Positions 1-9,851 of a stretch of 59,823 bases of DNA are shown one piece after another. Numbering within the stretch: position 1 is the stretch's first letter; each line of letters starts with the position of its first letter. The stretch is taken from contig JAGCZA010000090.1 of NCBI GenBank assembly GCA_017960525.1, positions 1 to 59,823 of the forward strand, read 5' to 3'. The notes beneath the pieces were generated by a model. That model did no database searches. It was not told the origin of the DNA and saw only the letters and a list, made by a program, of their open reading frames with translations. The position numbers and the translations under genes were made by a program. This DNA is from Prevotella sp. GTDB taxonomy: Bacteria > Bacteroidota > Bacteroidia > Bacteroidales > Bacteroidaceae.

Positions 1-19
1 ACAGATGTCAACCCCCTTA

Positions 20-131
<112 letters not shown>

Positions 132-138
132 TTTCTGG

Positions 139-176
139 AAGTCCTTTCACCAGCAATGGTGGGAGGGCTTTCTTCT
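139..176 (+). terminator. hairpin downstream of 5S
   Basis: An inverted repeat (aagtcctttcacca / tggtgggagggctt) around a GCAA loop, followed by a T-rich tail. Placed 8 bases after the 5S end, it probably ends the rrn transcript. Confidence 0.75.
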
Positions 177-179
177 AAT

Positions 180-211
180 GTCCTGAGTCTGAAAATGATT
201 CAGGACTTTTT
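180..211 (+). terminator. second rrn terminator
   Basis: A perfect 7-bp stem GTCCTGA/TCAGGAC with a 13-nt loop and a TTTTT run directly after it. It forms a tandem terminator with the preceding hairpin. Confidence 0.8.
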
Positions 212-346
212 CTGTATGATATTGAAGTAGTAGGAACTGGTGAAGATATCTTATCAACTTCTGGCTTCATTGTCATTGCAATTGCCACGGTTCAGGTCGG
301 AATTGTCGGAATTCTTCAAAAAAAGGAAAAAAATCTTGCCCTTTCC

Positions 347-377
347 TTTGCCATTTAATAAATAATGCGTATCTTCG
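347..377 (+). promoter_or_regulatory. Bacteroidetes-type promoter for the EEP-family gene
   Basis: A TTTG element at 347-350 and TATCTTCG (consensus TAnnTTTG) at 370-377 are 19 bp apart. Transcription would start near 383, 16 nt before the ATG at 399. Bases 212-346 show no other gene. Confidence 0.65.
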
Positions 378-398
378 CGCCATTAAAACCTAACGACT

Positions 399-1472
399 AT
401 GAACAGAAATCTCCTATTTATGCTCTTGCTGCTGCTTTGCACAACAACTGCCACCGCACAACAAAAGAAGTATTCACTCTACGGAATCGGCTTCTACAAT
501 CTGGAGAACCTCTTCGATACGTGCCACGACGTGGGAAAGAATGACTACCAGTTCCTGCCCGACGGGCCGAACAAGTGGACAGGCCTGAAGTACACGCACA
601 AGCTGCGCAATATGGCCCGCGTGCTCGCCGAAATGGGCACCGACCGTCTGCCCGGTCTGGGCTGCGCTGCCATTGGCGTGAGTGAAGTGGAAAATGCCAA
701 CTGTCTGAAAGACCTGTGCGAGCAGGAGCCGCTGAAGAAGCACGGCTTCCAGTTCTGCCATCGTGAGGGTCCTGACGCGCGCGGCGTGGACTGCGCCCTG
801 CTCTACAACCCCAGCCTGTTCAGGGTTCGCAACGTCAAACTGGTGCCCTACGTCTACATCAAGCCTGAAGACAAAGGACGCGCCACTCGCGGCTTCCTGG
901 TGGTCAGTGGCACAATGGCTGGCGAGCACGTCACCATCATCGTCAACCATCTGCCGTCGAGAGGAGCCGAGCCATTCTACCGCGACGAGGGCGGACGCCA
1001 GTTGAGAATCGTGAAAGACTCGCTGATGAAGGATGACCCTAACGTGAAACTCTTCATCATGGGCGATATGAACGATGACCCGCAGGACAAATCGATGTCG
1101 GAGAAACTGGGCGCCAAGCGTAAAATAAAAGATGTGGAGAAAGACGGCCTCTGGAACCCCTGGTGGGATGTGCTGGCCAGCGGCACGGGCACCCTGCAGT
1201 ACGACGGCAAATGGAATCTCTTCGACCAGATTATCCTCTCGCACTCACTGCTTGACAAGAAGGGTATGAAGAACGACAAATTCAAGCCCGAACAGATTGA
1301 CTGCAGCACGCTGAAGTATTACCGTCACCAGATATTCCGCCGCGACTATCTCTTCCAGAAAGAGGGCAAATACAAAGGAAACACGCTGCGCACCCATGCC
1401 GGCGGCACATGGCTCGACGGCTACAGCGACCACCTGCCCACTGTGGTCTATGTCATCAAGGAGACGCGGTGA
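399..1472 (+). CDS. secreted endonuclease/exonuclease/phosphatase family protein
   Basis: 357 aa with an N-terminal signal peptide (a run of leucines, cleavage near A20-Q21), so it acts in the periplasm or outside the cell. The fold is that of the EEP (DNase I-like) superfamily: NLENLF at residues 34-39, a SEVEN segment carrying the metal-binding Glu, NHLPSR in the middle, MGDMNDDP with the catalytic Asp/Asn, and a C-terminal SDHLP with the catalytic His near 345. Members hydrolyse phosphodiesters in nucleic acids or phospho-lipids and -sugars; the substrate here cannot be read. It has its own promoter and overlaps the next gene by 4 nt, suggesting coupled translation. Confidence 0.85.
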   Translation: MNRNLLFMLLLLLCTTTATAQQKKYSLYGIGFYNLENLFDTCHDVGKNDYQFLPDGPNKWTGLKYTHKLRNMARVLAEMGTDRLPGLGCAAIGVSEVENANCLKDLCEQEPLKKHGFQFCHREGPDARGVDCALLYNPSLFRVRNVKLVPYVYIKPEDKGRATRGFLVVSGTMAGEHVTIIVNHLPSRGAEPFYRDEGGRQLRIVKDSLMKDDPNVKLFIMGDMNDDPQDKSMSEKLGAKRKIKDVEKDGLWNPWWDVLASGTGTLQYDGKWNLFDQIILSHSLLDKKGMKNDKFKPEQIDCSTLKYYRHQIFRRDYLFQKEGKYKGNTLRTHAGGTWLDGYSDHLPTVVYVIKETR

Positions 1473-2041
1473 AGGTAGAGTGTCATCCTTTCCACCCTTT
1501 CCTCCCTGAAGGGGCGCGTGTGCTGATGCTGGGCACCTTTCCACCGGCAGAGAAGCGGTGGGCTATGCCTTTTTACTACCCCAATCTACAGAACGATATG
1601 TGGCGTATCGTGGGCCTCTGCTTTTTCAACGACAAGCAGCATTTCATCGCCCCCGACGGACGCTACTACCGGCAGCAGGAACTGGAGCGGTTTCTTGCCA
1701 TTCAGGGCATTGCCCTCTACGACACGTGTACAAAGGTGATTCGTACCACCGGCACCGCAAGCGACAAGGACCTTCAGGTGGTCGAGAAGACCGACCTGAA
1801 GGCCCTTGTCAGTCGTTTGCCCAAGTGCCGGGCCATTGCCACCACCGGTGCGCTGGCCACCACACTTGTCTGTGAGCAGTTGGGAGTGCAACAGGAACCA
1901 CCCTTGGGCGGTTATGCCACCGTGAATCTTGACGGTCGCGAACTGCGACTCTATCGTATGCCCAGCAGCAGCCGTGCCTATCCATTGCCCATTGAGCAGA
2001 AGGCGGCCCACTATCAGCGGCTTTTCAGCTATGTGGGTTAG
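1469..2041 (+). CDS. uracil-DNA glycosylase superfamily protein
   Basis: 190 aa from a GTG at 1469 that overlaps the upstream stop (GTGA). The frame is open further upstream to an ATG at 1409, but that would give a 64-nt overlap, so the GTG is preferred. The N-terminal block MLGTFPP..RW..PFYYPN with NDMW resembles the active-site region of the Mug/UDG superfamily. The C-terminal MPSSSRAY resembles the DNA-intercalating loop of the same group. It probably removes damaged bases, but the lesion is unknown. It meets the following minus-strand gene tail to tail with a 4-nt overlap. Confidence 0.72.
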   Translation: MKVECHPFHPFLPEGARVLMLGTFPPAEKRWAMPFYYPNLQNDMWRIVGLCFFNDKQHFIAPDGRYYRQQELERFLAIQGIALYDTCTKVIRTTGTASDKDLQVVEKTDLKALVSRLPKCRAIATTGALATTLVCEQLGVQQEPPLGGYATVNLDGRELRLYRMPSSSRAYPLPIEQKAAHYQRLFSYVG

Positions 2042-4104
2042 TTGTCTTTAGATTTGTTTTCTTCCGGATAGCTGATGCGTGTGTGGTAGATGGTCTTCAG
2101 CTTCTCAATGAGCACCGTCTTGGCATACTGGATGTCGCGGAAAGTGACGGGACACTCGCGGAAGTAGCCATCGTCCACCATTCCGTCGATAATGCGCCCC
2201 ACAAGGTTGCGGATAGACTGCTCTGTGTAGTTGGGTAGTGAGCGTGATGCGGCTTCGACGGCGTCGGCCATCATCAGCACGGCCTGCTCCTTGGTGAAGG
2301 GGTTGGGGCCGGGATAGGTGAAGAGAAGGTCGTCGACAGGCTCGTCGGGGTGCTCGTTCTTGTACTTGATGTAGAAGTATTTGGCCTTGCCCTGCCCGTG
2401 GTGGGTGGCAATAAGGTCGCGTATTTGCAGCGGAAGGTTGTACTTGTCGGCCAGTTTCAGTCCTTCAGTCACGTGGCTGATAATCAACTGCGCACTTTCT
2501 ATGTAGGAAAGCCGGTCGTGGGGGCTGATGCCGCCCGACTGGTTCTCGGTGAAGTAGATTGGGTTTTGTGTCTTTCCGATGTCATGGTAGAGAGCACCCG
2601 TGCGCACCAGCTGCGGGTTGGCCCCAATCTTGCGGGCGATTTCGGCAGCCAGGTTGCCCACCTGGATGCTATGCTGGAAAGTGCCAGGAGCCACTTCGCT
2701 CATCAGCCGGAGCGGCTCTTTGTTCATATCACTCAGTTCGATGAGCGTGATGTCGCTGATGAAGCCGAAGGACTTCTCAACCACATACAGGAGCGGGTAG
2801 CAGCAGAAGATGATGATGCCGCACAGCGTGAGATAGACAAATTCGCTGTGGTCGAGTCGCGAAAGGTCGTCGTTGCGGATGAGGAAGATGGCCAGATTGG
2901 TCATCATAGCTGCCGCCGTGGTGGCTATGGCCGTCCAGAACAGCTGCGAGCGGCTCGACAGCTCGCGCAGCGAGTAGATGGCTGTCAGACCGGCTACCAT
3001 CTCCACGACAATGAACTCCAGCGGACGCTGAAGGATGCATGAGCAGATGAGCACCACCGTGACGTGGGCCAGGAACGCTGTGCGCGAGTCCATAAACACA
3101 CGGATGAAGATGGGGACGATGGCAAAGGGGAGAATGTAGATGTGGAGCAGATTGTGACCCACGAGCAGCGAGGCCATCACCGTGCTAACGACGATGAGAC
3201 TGTAAATCATTCCCGTGGAGCGCATACGCTCGAAGTAGTCGCTTCGGTAGACGGAGAGATAGATGGTGAAGATGACGATGAGTATGAACACGTAGATGAC
3301 CTCGCCCACAACCGACATCGTCAGACCCGACTCCGACTGGTGGCGGCGCTCCATCTCCTTGAGATACGACTCAATGGCTTGGTAGGCTTGTGGTGTCACC
3401 ACTTCGCCCTGGCTGATGATTTTCTGCCCCCGCTGCACCACGCCGCTGGCCTGCGGCACACTGTTGAGCAAGTCGAGGCGGCTGCTTTCGCTGCGCTCCT
3501 CGTCGTAGATGAGGTTGGGTTCCAAGTAGTCGTTCAACCCTATCCGCGCCAGTGCGTCAGGGTAAAGGCCCAGGATGGGGTCTTTAGCCAGAGCCTCGTA
3601 TGCTTGCATAGGGGTGAGCACCTGGCTGGCCGTCAGGATGTAGACCTCCTTGTCGTCGATGCGGCGCAGACTGTGCACCGAGTCGGCATCGCCGCCCAGT
3701 GGCTCCTTTGTGTCGACGATGCCGTGCTGGTAAAGCTCGGCCAGGCGTTTCTTGGCCGTGTTGAGGAACTGGTAGCCCAGGCCCACATGCAGACGGCCTA
3801 TCTCGTCGGCAAAGCGCTGCTCCTGCCGGGGAGCCACCTCGTTGTCGTAGACGTAATAGGGTTGGAAACCGACCAGCACTTCGGCCTGCTCTCGCTGGAT
3901 GGTGGTATCGCTCTTGTAGACAGGGAAATCGAACTGGGCGGTCAGGTCGCTGTAGCGCCACACTTTGTTCGGCTCCACCTTGTAGTTCACTAGCGTGTCA
4001 CGAGGCATAAACCACACAATGGCAGCCACGGTGATTATGACAAGGGCTGTGCGCAGGGTCACGTCGTGCCAGGTGAGGTCTGTCTTCAGGTTCAAGTTTC
4101 TCAT
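2038..4104 (-). CDS. pgpH: 7TM-HD family cyclic-di-AMP phosphodiesterase (PgpH-like)
   Basis: 688 aa. One N-terminal membrane segment (about 15-33), a large extracytoplasmic 7TMR-HDED domain to about 260, seven hydrophobic segments (about 265-465) and a cytoplasmic HD hydrolase domain. The YHDIGK motif places the metal-binding His/Asp pair at 507-508; QHSIQVGNLA upstream and THHGQGK downstream complete the HD signature. PgpH-type enzymes cleave c-di-AMP to pApA, controlling osmolyte uptake and envelope homeostasis. It is the last gene of the minus-strand run, 7 nt after the AI-2E-type permease. Family assignment is firm; the c-di-AMP substrate is inferred from the family. Confidence 0.88.
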   Translation of the reverse strand: MRNLNLKTDLTWHDVTLRTALVIITVAAIVWFMPRDTLVNYKVEPNKVWRYSDLTAQFDFPVYKSDTTIQREQAEVLVGFQPYYVYDNEVAPRQEQRFADEIGRLHVGLGYQFLNTAKKRLAELYQHGIVDTKEPLGGDADSVHSLRRIDDKEVYILTASQVLTPMQAYEALAKDPILGLYPDALARIGLNDYLEPNLIYDEERSESSRLDLLNSVPQASGVVQRGQKIISQGEVVTPQAYQAIESYLKEMERRHQSESGLTMSVVGEVIYVFILIVIFTIYLSVYRSDYFERMRSTGMIYSLIVVSTVMASLLVGHNLLHIYILPFAIVPIFIRVFMDSRTAFLAHVTVVLICSCILQRPLEFIVVEMVAGLTAIYSLRELSSRSQLFWTAIATTAAAMMTNLAIFLIRNDDLSRLDHSEFVYLTLCGIIIFCCYPLLYVVEKSFGFISDITLIELSDMNKEPLRLMSEVAPGTFQHSIQVGNLAAEIARKIGANPQLVRTGALYHDIGKTQNPIYFTENQSGGISPHDRLSYIESAQLIISHVTEGLKLADKYNLPLQIRDLIATHHGQGKAKYFYIKYKNEHPDEPVDDLLFTYPGPNPFTKEQAVLMMADAVEAASRSLPNYTEQSIRNLVGRIIDGMVDDGYFRECPVTFRDIQYAKTVLIEKLKTIYHTRISYPEENKSKDN

Positions 4105-4111
4105 GGCTTTA

Positions 4112-5182
4112 TCATTCCTTCACTAAATAGCGCTGATAATAGGTTTGTATCAGTGTGGTCAGGGGCAAGGCGATGACCATACCCAGTATGCCCAGCAGCG
4201 AACCCCATACCGAGAGCGAGAGCAGAATAATGGCGGGGTACAGCCCCGTGGTCTTGCCCATAATGCGCGGCACGAGAATGGTGTCCTGGATCACCTGCAC
4301 CACGGCAAACACTACTAGTGCCATCAGCAACACCACCCAGAAGTTCTGGCCCGTATCGGCTGACTTGACAATGGCCAGCAGGATGGTGGGCAGGAGGCCC
4401 ACCGTCTGCAGATATGGCACCATATTGAGAAGGCCGATGAAAAGGCCGAGGCCGATTGCCAACGGGAAGCCGATGATGAGAAAGCCTATGCTGAATAGCA
4501 CACCCACGAGCAGGGCCACCAGTGCCTGACTGCGGAAATAGCAGTTCATACCGGTCGTTACGTCGCTGACCAATTGCTGCGCAAACCCGCGCCACCTCAA
4601 TGGCAGGAAGCGCAACCACCCCTCGCTGATCTCCTCGTAGTCAATGAGAATGAAGAGCGTGTAGAGCAGAATCATAGTCAGAGAGAACAGCCCCCACACC
4701 ATATTGACCGACTGCGTGATGAAGTCCCACAGACGGGGTGCCAGAGACTTCATTTCGCTGATGAAGCCTTCTTGCGTGACAATGGCTTTCATCTGCTCCA
4801 CATTCAGGTGGTCGTGGATGAACTGCTGGAGAGCACTGGGGATGCTGCTCAACATCGTATTGTTCTCGGCATAGGCCAGCATCAGGTCTTTCACCTTGAC
4901 GCCCTCGTCGATGAAAGGCGGCACAATGAGCATAAAGCCGCCCCACAGCACCAGGCCCACCACCGTGAAGGTGCAGAGGATGCCCACGATGCGGAAGCGC
5001 AGATGGCAGCGGTACTGGAAGAACTTGACCATCGGAAAGAGCAGATAGGCCAGCAGCCACGCCACAAAGAATGGCGTGAGCACGCCGCTCAACCGGCTCA
5101 ACAGCCATACCAGCCCCGCCAGCATGACAATGCCGATGAGGCCGCGCACGAAGCGGTCGAAGGTGATGGTCTCTCTCTGCAT
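4112..5182 (-). CDS. AI-2E transporter family membrane protein
   Basis: 356 aa, with about eight hydrophobic helices in the layout of the AI-2E/PerM family: paired N-terminal helices (about 12-50), a helix near 62-85, a soluble segment (about 95-155), then clustered C-terminal helices with the motif VVQVIQDTILVPRIMGKTTG and a final GS.LGI.GMVIALPL segment. Family members export small solutes or act as Na+/H+ antiporters; AI-2 itself is only one possibility. It lies 9 nt after carB and 7 nt before pgpH, so the three are probably cotranscribed. Typical length. Confidence 0.85.
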   Translation of the reverse strand: MQRETITFDRFVRGLIGIVMLAGLVWLLSRLSGVLTPFFVAWLLAYLLFPMVKFFQYRCHLRFRIVGILCTFTVVGLVLWGGFMLIVPPFIDEGVKVKDLMLAYAENNTMLSSIPSALQQFIHDHLNVEQMKAIVTQEGFISEMKSLAPRLWDFITQSVNMVWGLFSLTMILLYTLFILIDYEEISEGWLRFLPLRWRGFAQQLVSDVTTGMNCYFRSQALVALLVGVLFSIGFLIIGFPLAIGLGLFIGLLNMVPYLQTVGLLPTILLAIVKSADTGQNFWVVLLMALVVFAVVQVIQDTILVPRIMGKTTGLYPAIILLSLSVWGSLLGILGMVIALPLTTLIQTYYQRYLVKE

Positions 5183-5191
5183 AAAAATCGG

Positions 5192-8100
5192 CTATGCGTT
5201 GTACTCCTGCCAGCTCTTGATTTTGATGTCCTCCAGTTTGAGGGCGGTGAAGGCCTCGATGAACGCCTTGGCCAGACGGACGTTGGTCATCAGGGGGATG
5301 TTGTGGTCGATGGCGCCACGGCGGATGCGGTAGCCATTGGTCAGTTCGCGCTTAGTGTGGTTCTTAGGCACATTGATGATAAGGTCGAACTGGTGCTGGG
5401 CAATCATATCCATCACGTTGTTCTCGCCCTCCTCGTCAGGCCACAGCACGGGCGTTGCTGCAATGCCATTGTCGTTGAAGAAACGGGAGGTGCCGCCAGT
5501 GGCGTAGAGTTTATAGCCTTTCTTCACCAATTGCTGGGCTGGTTCCAGAAGCGAAACCTTGCCCTTGGCGCCGCCGCTGCTGATGAGGATGGCACGGCCA
5601 GGCTGTGGCAGACGGTAGCCCGTGGCGATGAGGGCATTGAGCATGGCCTCGTTCAGGTCGTCGCCCAAGCAGCCCACTTCGCCCGTCGACGACATATCTA
5701 CACCGAGTACGGGGTCTGCATTCTGCAAGCGTGCGAAGGAGAACTGGCTGGCCTTCACGCCGATGCGGTCGATGTCGAACTCTGAGCGGTCGGGTTTGCT
5801 ATAGGGTGCGTCAAGCATAATCTTAGTAGCTGTCTCGATGAAGTTGCGCTTCAGAATCTTGCTTACGAAGGGGAACGAGCGGCTGGCACGGAGGTTGCAC
5901 TCGATGACCTTCACTTCGCGGTTCTTGGCCAGGAACTGGATGTTGAACGGGCCGCTGATGTTCAGTTCTTTGGCAATGGCGCGGCTGATGTGCTTGATTT
6001 GGCGGATAGTGGAATAGTAGATGTGCTGGGCGGGGAAGACCATTGTGGCGTCGCCGCTGTGCACGCCGGCGTATTCAACGTGCTCGCTGATGGCGTATTC
6101 AACCACTTCGCCCTTGTCGGCCACAGCGTCGAACTCGATTTCCTTGGTCTCGGTCATAAACTTTGAAATGACCACGGGGAACTCCTTCGAGACTTCAGTA
6201 GCCAGGCCAAGGAAGCGGTGCAGCTCCTCCTCGTCGTAGCAGACGTTCATGGCAGCACCAGAAAGCACATACGACGGACGCACAAGGACGGGGTAGCCCA
6301 CCTGATTGACAAAGTCCTTGACATCCTCAAACGAGGTCAGCGCACGCCAGGCTGGCTGGTCGATGCCGAGCTTGTCGAGCATGGCAGAGAACTTGTCGCG
6401 GTTTTCGGCGCGGTCGATGTTGACAGGGCTGGTGCCCAGCACGGGCACACCTTGGCGGTGCAGCTTCATAGCGAGGTTGTTGGGAATCTGTCCACCCACG
6501 CTGACGATGACGCCACGCGGCTGCTCCAGGTCGATGACATCGAGGACGCGCTCCAACGAAAGCTCGTCGAAATAGAGGCGGTCGCACATATCGTAGTCGG
6601 TAGAGACGGTCTCTGGGTTGTAGTTGATCATGATGCTCTTGTAGCCCAGCTTACGGGCGGTATTGATGGCGTTTACCGAGCACCAGTCGAACTCAACGCT
6701 GGAGCCGATGCGGTAGGCGCCTGAACCGAGGACTATGACCGACTTCTCATTGTTATAATAATTGATGTCGTGGCTGGCCTTATACTGTTCGCCGTCTGCA
6801 TTGCCAAAGGCGGGAACGTGTGTGTAAGTGAAGTAGAGGTAGTTGGTCAGCTCTGGATGTTCGCTGGCCACCGTGGGTATGCGCTTCACCGATGGCAGGA
6901 TGCCATGCTCCTTGCGGTGGCGGCGCACTTCCAGGTTCTCTTTTTCCATATTGCCGCCTTGGGGCTTGAGCACAAACCGTGCAATCTGGAAGTCGGAGAA
7001 GCCGCAGCGCTTCACTTCGAGCAGGAACTCGTCGGGCAGGTCTTCCAGACGGTTGTACGCCTGCAACTGATGTTTCAGGTCTACGATATGCTTCAGTCTT
7101 TCGAGGAACCACACGTCAATCTTTGTCAGCTCTTCGATGCGCTCCACGGAGTAGCCTTCCTCCAAAGCCTGGGCGATGGCGAAGATGCGCAGGTCGGTGG
7201 GGTTGGCCAGTGCGTCGTCGAGGTCGGTGAACTTGGTGTGGTCGTTGCCCACGAATCCGTGCATGCCCTGGCCAATCATGCGCAAACCTTTCTGAATCAT
7301 CTCCTCGAAGGAGCGGCCGATGGACATAATCTCGCCGACAGACTTCATCGATGAGCCAATCTGACGGCTTACACCGGCGAATTTCGTCAGGTCCCAGCGA
7401 GGAATCTTGCAAATCATATAGTCGAGACTCGGAGCCACGTATGCTGACGAGGTGGTGCCCATCTCGCCAATCTGGTCGAGCGTGTAGCCCAAGGCAATCT
7501 TGGCGGCCACAAAGGCGAGAGGATAGCCCGTAGCCTTTGAGGCCAGTGCACTGGAGCGCGAGAGGCGGGCGTTGATTTCAATGATGCGATAGTCGTTGGT
7601 CTCGGCATTGAAGGCGAACTGGATGTTACATTCGCCGACAATGTTCAAATGGCGCACGCAACGGATGGTGATTTCCTGCAACATCTTCACCTGTTCCTCC
7701 TTCAGCGAACAGGTGGGAGCGACCACGATGCTCTCGCCAGTATGGATGCCCAACGGATCGAAGTTTTCCATTGAGGCGACGGTGAAGCAGTGGTCGTTGG
7801 CGTCGCGTATGCATTCGAACTCAATTTCCTTCCAGCCCTTGAGCGACTCTTCAACGAGAATCTGCGGGGCGAAGGTGAAGGCGCTCTCGGCCAGTTCGCG
7901 GAAAGCCTTCTCGTCGGGGCAAATGCCGCTGCCCAGACCTCCGAGGGCGTAGGCCGAGCGAATCATGATGGGGAAGCCTATCTCATGGGCGGCCTTCAGC
8001 GCGTCGTCCATATTCTCAACGGCGTGGCTCACAGGCACCTTCAGGCTGATTTCGCCGAGTTTCTTCACAAAGAGGTCGCGGTCCTCGGTGTTCATAATGG

Positions 8101-8461
8101 CCTCGACACTGGTGCCCAGCACTTTTACACCGTACTCCTTGAGCACGCCCGTCTGATAAAGTTCGGTGCCACAGTTCAGCGCCGTCTGGCCACCAAAGGC
8201 CAGCAGGATACCGTCGGGGCGCTCCTTTTTGATGATTTCGGTGACGAAGTGGGTGTTCACCGGCTGGAAATACACCTTGTCGGCAATACCGTCTGAGGTT
8301 TGGATGGTGGCGATGTTGGGGTTCACCAGCACGCTTTTGATACCCTCTTCGCGCAGCGCCTTCAGCGCCTGCGAGCCTGAGTAGTCAAATTCACCTGCCT
8401 GTCCGATTTTCAGAGCACCCGAACCGAGGACGAGTACCTTCTTGAGTTCTTTCTTTGTCAT
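5192..8461 (-). CDS. carB: carbamoyl-phosphate synthase large subunit
   Basis: 1089 aa, usual length. It makes carbamoyl phosphate from bicarbonate, two ATP and glutamine-derived ammonia for pyrimidine and arginine synthesis. The protein is an internal duplication: each half begins with a carbamoyl/carboxyphosphate ATP-grasp signature (LGSGALKIGQAGEFDYSG near 12; VLGSGAYRIGSSVEFDW near 560), and the C-terminal 140 residues form the MGS-like allosteric domain (SSGGAKGKVSLLEPAQQL, YATGGTSRFF). The small subunit carA is not adjacent. It heads a tight group with the AI-2E-type and pgpH genes. The 55 nt before its ATG show no clear promoter, so it probably depends on the upstream run. Confidence 0.98.
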   Translation of the reverse strand: MTKKELKKVLVLGSGALKIGQAGEFDYSGSQALKALREEGIKSVLVNPNIATIQTSDGIADKVYFQPVNTHFVTEIIKKERPDGILLAFGGQTALNCGTELYQTGVLKEYGVKVLGTSVEAIMNTEDRDLFVKKLGEISLKVPVSHAVENMDDALKAAHEIGFPIMIRSAYALGGLGSGICPDEKAFRELAESAFTFAPQILVEESLKGWKEIEFECIRDANDHCFTVASMENFDPLGIHTGESIVVAPTCSLKEEQVKMLQEITIRCVRHLNIVGECNIQFAFNAETNDYRIIEINARLSRSSALASKATGYPLAFVAAKIALGYTLDQIGEMGTTSSAYVAPSLDYMICKIPRWDLTKFAGVSRQIGSSMKSVGEIMSIGRSFEEMIQKGLRMIGQGMHGFVGNDHTKFTDLDDALANPTDLRIFAIAQALEEGYSVERIEELTKIDVWFLERLKHIVDLKHQLQAYNRLEDLPDEFLLEVKRCGFSDFQIARFVLKPQGGNMEKENLEVRRHRKEHGILPSVKRIPTVASEHPELTNYLYFTYTHVPAFGNADGEQYKASHDINYYNNEKSVIVLGSGAYRIGSSVEFDWCSVNAINTARKLGYKSIMINYNPETVSTDYDMCDRLYFDELSLERVLDVIDLEQPRGVIVSVGGQIPNNLAMKLHRQGVPVLGTSPVNIDRAENRDKFSAMLDKLGIDQPAWRALTSFEDVKDFVNQVGYPVLVRPSYVLSGAAMNVCYDEEELHRFLGLATEVSKEFPVVISKFMTETKEIEFDAVADKGEVVEYAISEHVEYAGVHSGDATMVFPAQHIYYSTIRQIKHISRAIAKELNISGPFNIQFLAKNREVKVIECNLRASRSFPFVSKILKRNFIETATKIMLDAPYSKPDRSEFDIDRIGVKASQFSFARLQNADPVLGVDMSSTGEVGCLGDDLNEAMLNALIATGYRLPQPGRAILISSGGAKGKVSLLEPAQQLVKKGYKLYATGGTSRFFNDNGIAATPVLWPDEEGENNVMDMIAQHQFDLIINVPKNHTKRELTNGYRIRRGAIDHNIPLMTNVRLAKAFIEAFTALKLEDIKIKSWQEYNA

Positions 8462-8516
8462 ACTTAGTTATCCTTTAGTTGGTTATTATTTTTTGTATTT
8501 GTGTTGAATGTACTTC

Positions 8517-9215
8517 CTATTCGTAGTCGTCTATGACAGCGTTGAGGAAGTCCATCATAGGCTTTGCTGCCTTGAAGATGCGCTCCATCTGGTTGAGCCA
8601 TGCGTCGCCCTCGAAGAATTGTTCTTCGACGCGGTGCCAGGCGCAGTAGTCCTTCAGCCGGAGGTATTTCATGTGCTCGTAGTCGCGTGGGAATCCGCTT
8701 GGGCACGTTTTCAGCTTAGCCAGTCCAAATCCTTGCGGGCTTTCCCAGCCGCTCTCTTCAGGAGCATCGAAAAAAGTCTTGAACTCCTTGCTTTCCACAC
8801 AACGGAGCCAGGCCTCTTGGTTGGCCATTATTTCGTTGCGGCACGAGGTGAGTATGTTGGTGGGCAGCCAGTAGTTGCCCACAGCCAGCAGACACCCGTC
8901 TGGCTCCAGGTGGATATAGTAGCCGCCCCGTAGTGCCTTCTTCCCGTGGGCATTCATATAGGCTCCGAAGTGGTTTTTGTAGGGCGACTTGTCTAGTGAG
9001 AAGCGCGTGTCGCGATAGAACCGGTATGTGCAGTCCTTCAGCGGCTGTTCTGCCACCGAAGGGTCGAATGTGATAATGCGTTTGCGGGCTTTCACTACGG
9101 CCTGTTCCCACTCCTCGCGAGCGGTGTCGTAGTCGGCCTTGTGGGCGTGGAACCACTCGCGGTTGTTGTTGGCCATGACCTGCCGGAGGAAGTTCATAAT
9201 CAGATGGATGTCCAT
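8517..9215 (-). CDS. DUF2461 family protein
   Basis: 232 aa, no signal peptide. It matches the DUF2461 (TIGR02453) pattern: an N-terminal FLRQVMANNNREWFHAHK, then YRDTRFSLDKSPYKNHFGAY, and GGYYIHLEPDGCLLAVGNYW in the middle. The function of the family is unknown; members are small cytoplasmic proteins found widely. It sits 8 nt after the preceding secreted-protein gene and 55 nt before carB in the minus-strand run, with no obvious link to either. Confidence 0.9.
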   Translation of the reverse strand: MDIHLIMNFLRQVMANNNREWFHAHKADYDTAREEWEQAVVKARKRIITFDPSVAEQPLKDCTYRFYRDTRFSLDKSPYKNHFGAYMNAHGKKALRGGYYIHLEPDGCLLAVGNYWLPTNILTSCRNEIMANQEAWLRCVESKEFKTFFDAPEESGWESPQGFGLAKLKTCPSGFPRDYEHMKYLRLKDYCAWHRVEEQFFEGDAWLNQMERIFKAAKPMMDFLNAVIDDYE

Positions 9216-9223
9216 AGCGCCGT

Positions 9224-9832
9224 CTATTGGTTGTAGAGCTGTAAGACCTTGCCGTCAACGGCGAGGCGTAGTTGCACTTCGTAGAGATTGTTGGGCAGTT
9301 GCCTGTAGATGCAGAGTACTGGGATGCAGTTTCTGAGCGACTGTTTGACGAGGGTCTGTATGCGTTGTTTGAATTCCGACTCTGAGGCGGCGTTGCCTCC
9401 GGCCAGTTCCTGGTTTTTCATACGCGCCTCCATTTGGCTTTTCACTTTCGTCTCAATCATGCCACCCAGCAATGCTTGTGCCTTTGCCCTGGCGGTGGCA
9501 TAGGCTGTAGTGTAGGCAGACGATGTCTGTATGGCCGTCTGCATCAGGAAGCGGCCTGTGAGTGTGTTGTCGGCTGTGGCCATCTGCTCTTGTGCGAGCA
9601 CCTGGCTTTCGTGTATTTGTTGGAGGATGCTCTTTTCGCCCTCTTGCGGTTTCCATCCTTCTTTTTCCAGTCGTTTGGCCTCGGCTTTGGCCTCTTTCGA
9701 GGGTTTGGCGTTGAGCATAGCCTGGAAGATTGAGTCGAGGCTTGCCTGCTGTGCTGCCAGTTCCTCCGGCGATTGTGCCGAGACTGAAACGGCGAGCAGG
9801 GCGGCGAGGCTCAGTAAGATGATTCTCTTCAT
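9224..9832 (-). CDS. secreted protein with an EKEGWKP motif
   Basis: 202 aa with a signal peptide (cleavage near VSA-QS, residue 19). After it come a charged helical stretch and EAKRLEKEGWKPQEGE, almost the same motif as in the gene at 10717-11268 (EAKKMEKEGWKP). An Ala-rich helical middle region (about 85-150) follows, and a C-terminal part ending in strands (YEVQLRLAVDGKVLQLYNQ). The layout suggests an LPP20-like fold, but I do not recognise a named family with certainty. It is the third of three adjacent small secreted-protein genes and is probably a periplasmic or outer-membrane partner of the other two. Confidence 0.75.
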   Translation of the reverse strand: MKRIILLSLAALLAVSVSAQSPEELAAQQASLDSIFQAMLNAKPSKEAKAEAKRLEKEGWKPQEGEKSILQQIHESQVLAQEQMATADNTLTGRFLMQTAIQTSSAYTTAYATARAKAQALLGGMIETKVKSQMEARMKNQELAGGNAASESEFKQRIQTLVKQSLRNCIPVLCIYRQLPNNLYEVQLRLAVDGKVLQLYNQ

Positions 9833-9851
9833 AATAATATTATGGTGTGGT

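Noticed and set aside
474-1244. 256-codon open frame on the minus strand
   Set aside because: Antisense to the EEP gene, with no domain, no RBS and biased composition expected from the opposite strand.
3064-3993. 309-codon open frame on the plus strand within pgpH
   Set aside because: Antisense shadow of an evident gene; His/Val/Asp-rich translation typical of such frames. The same holds for those at 4574, 15279, 26520 and 46971.
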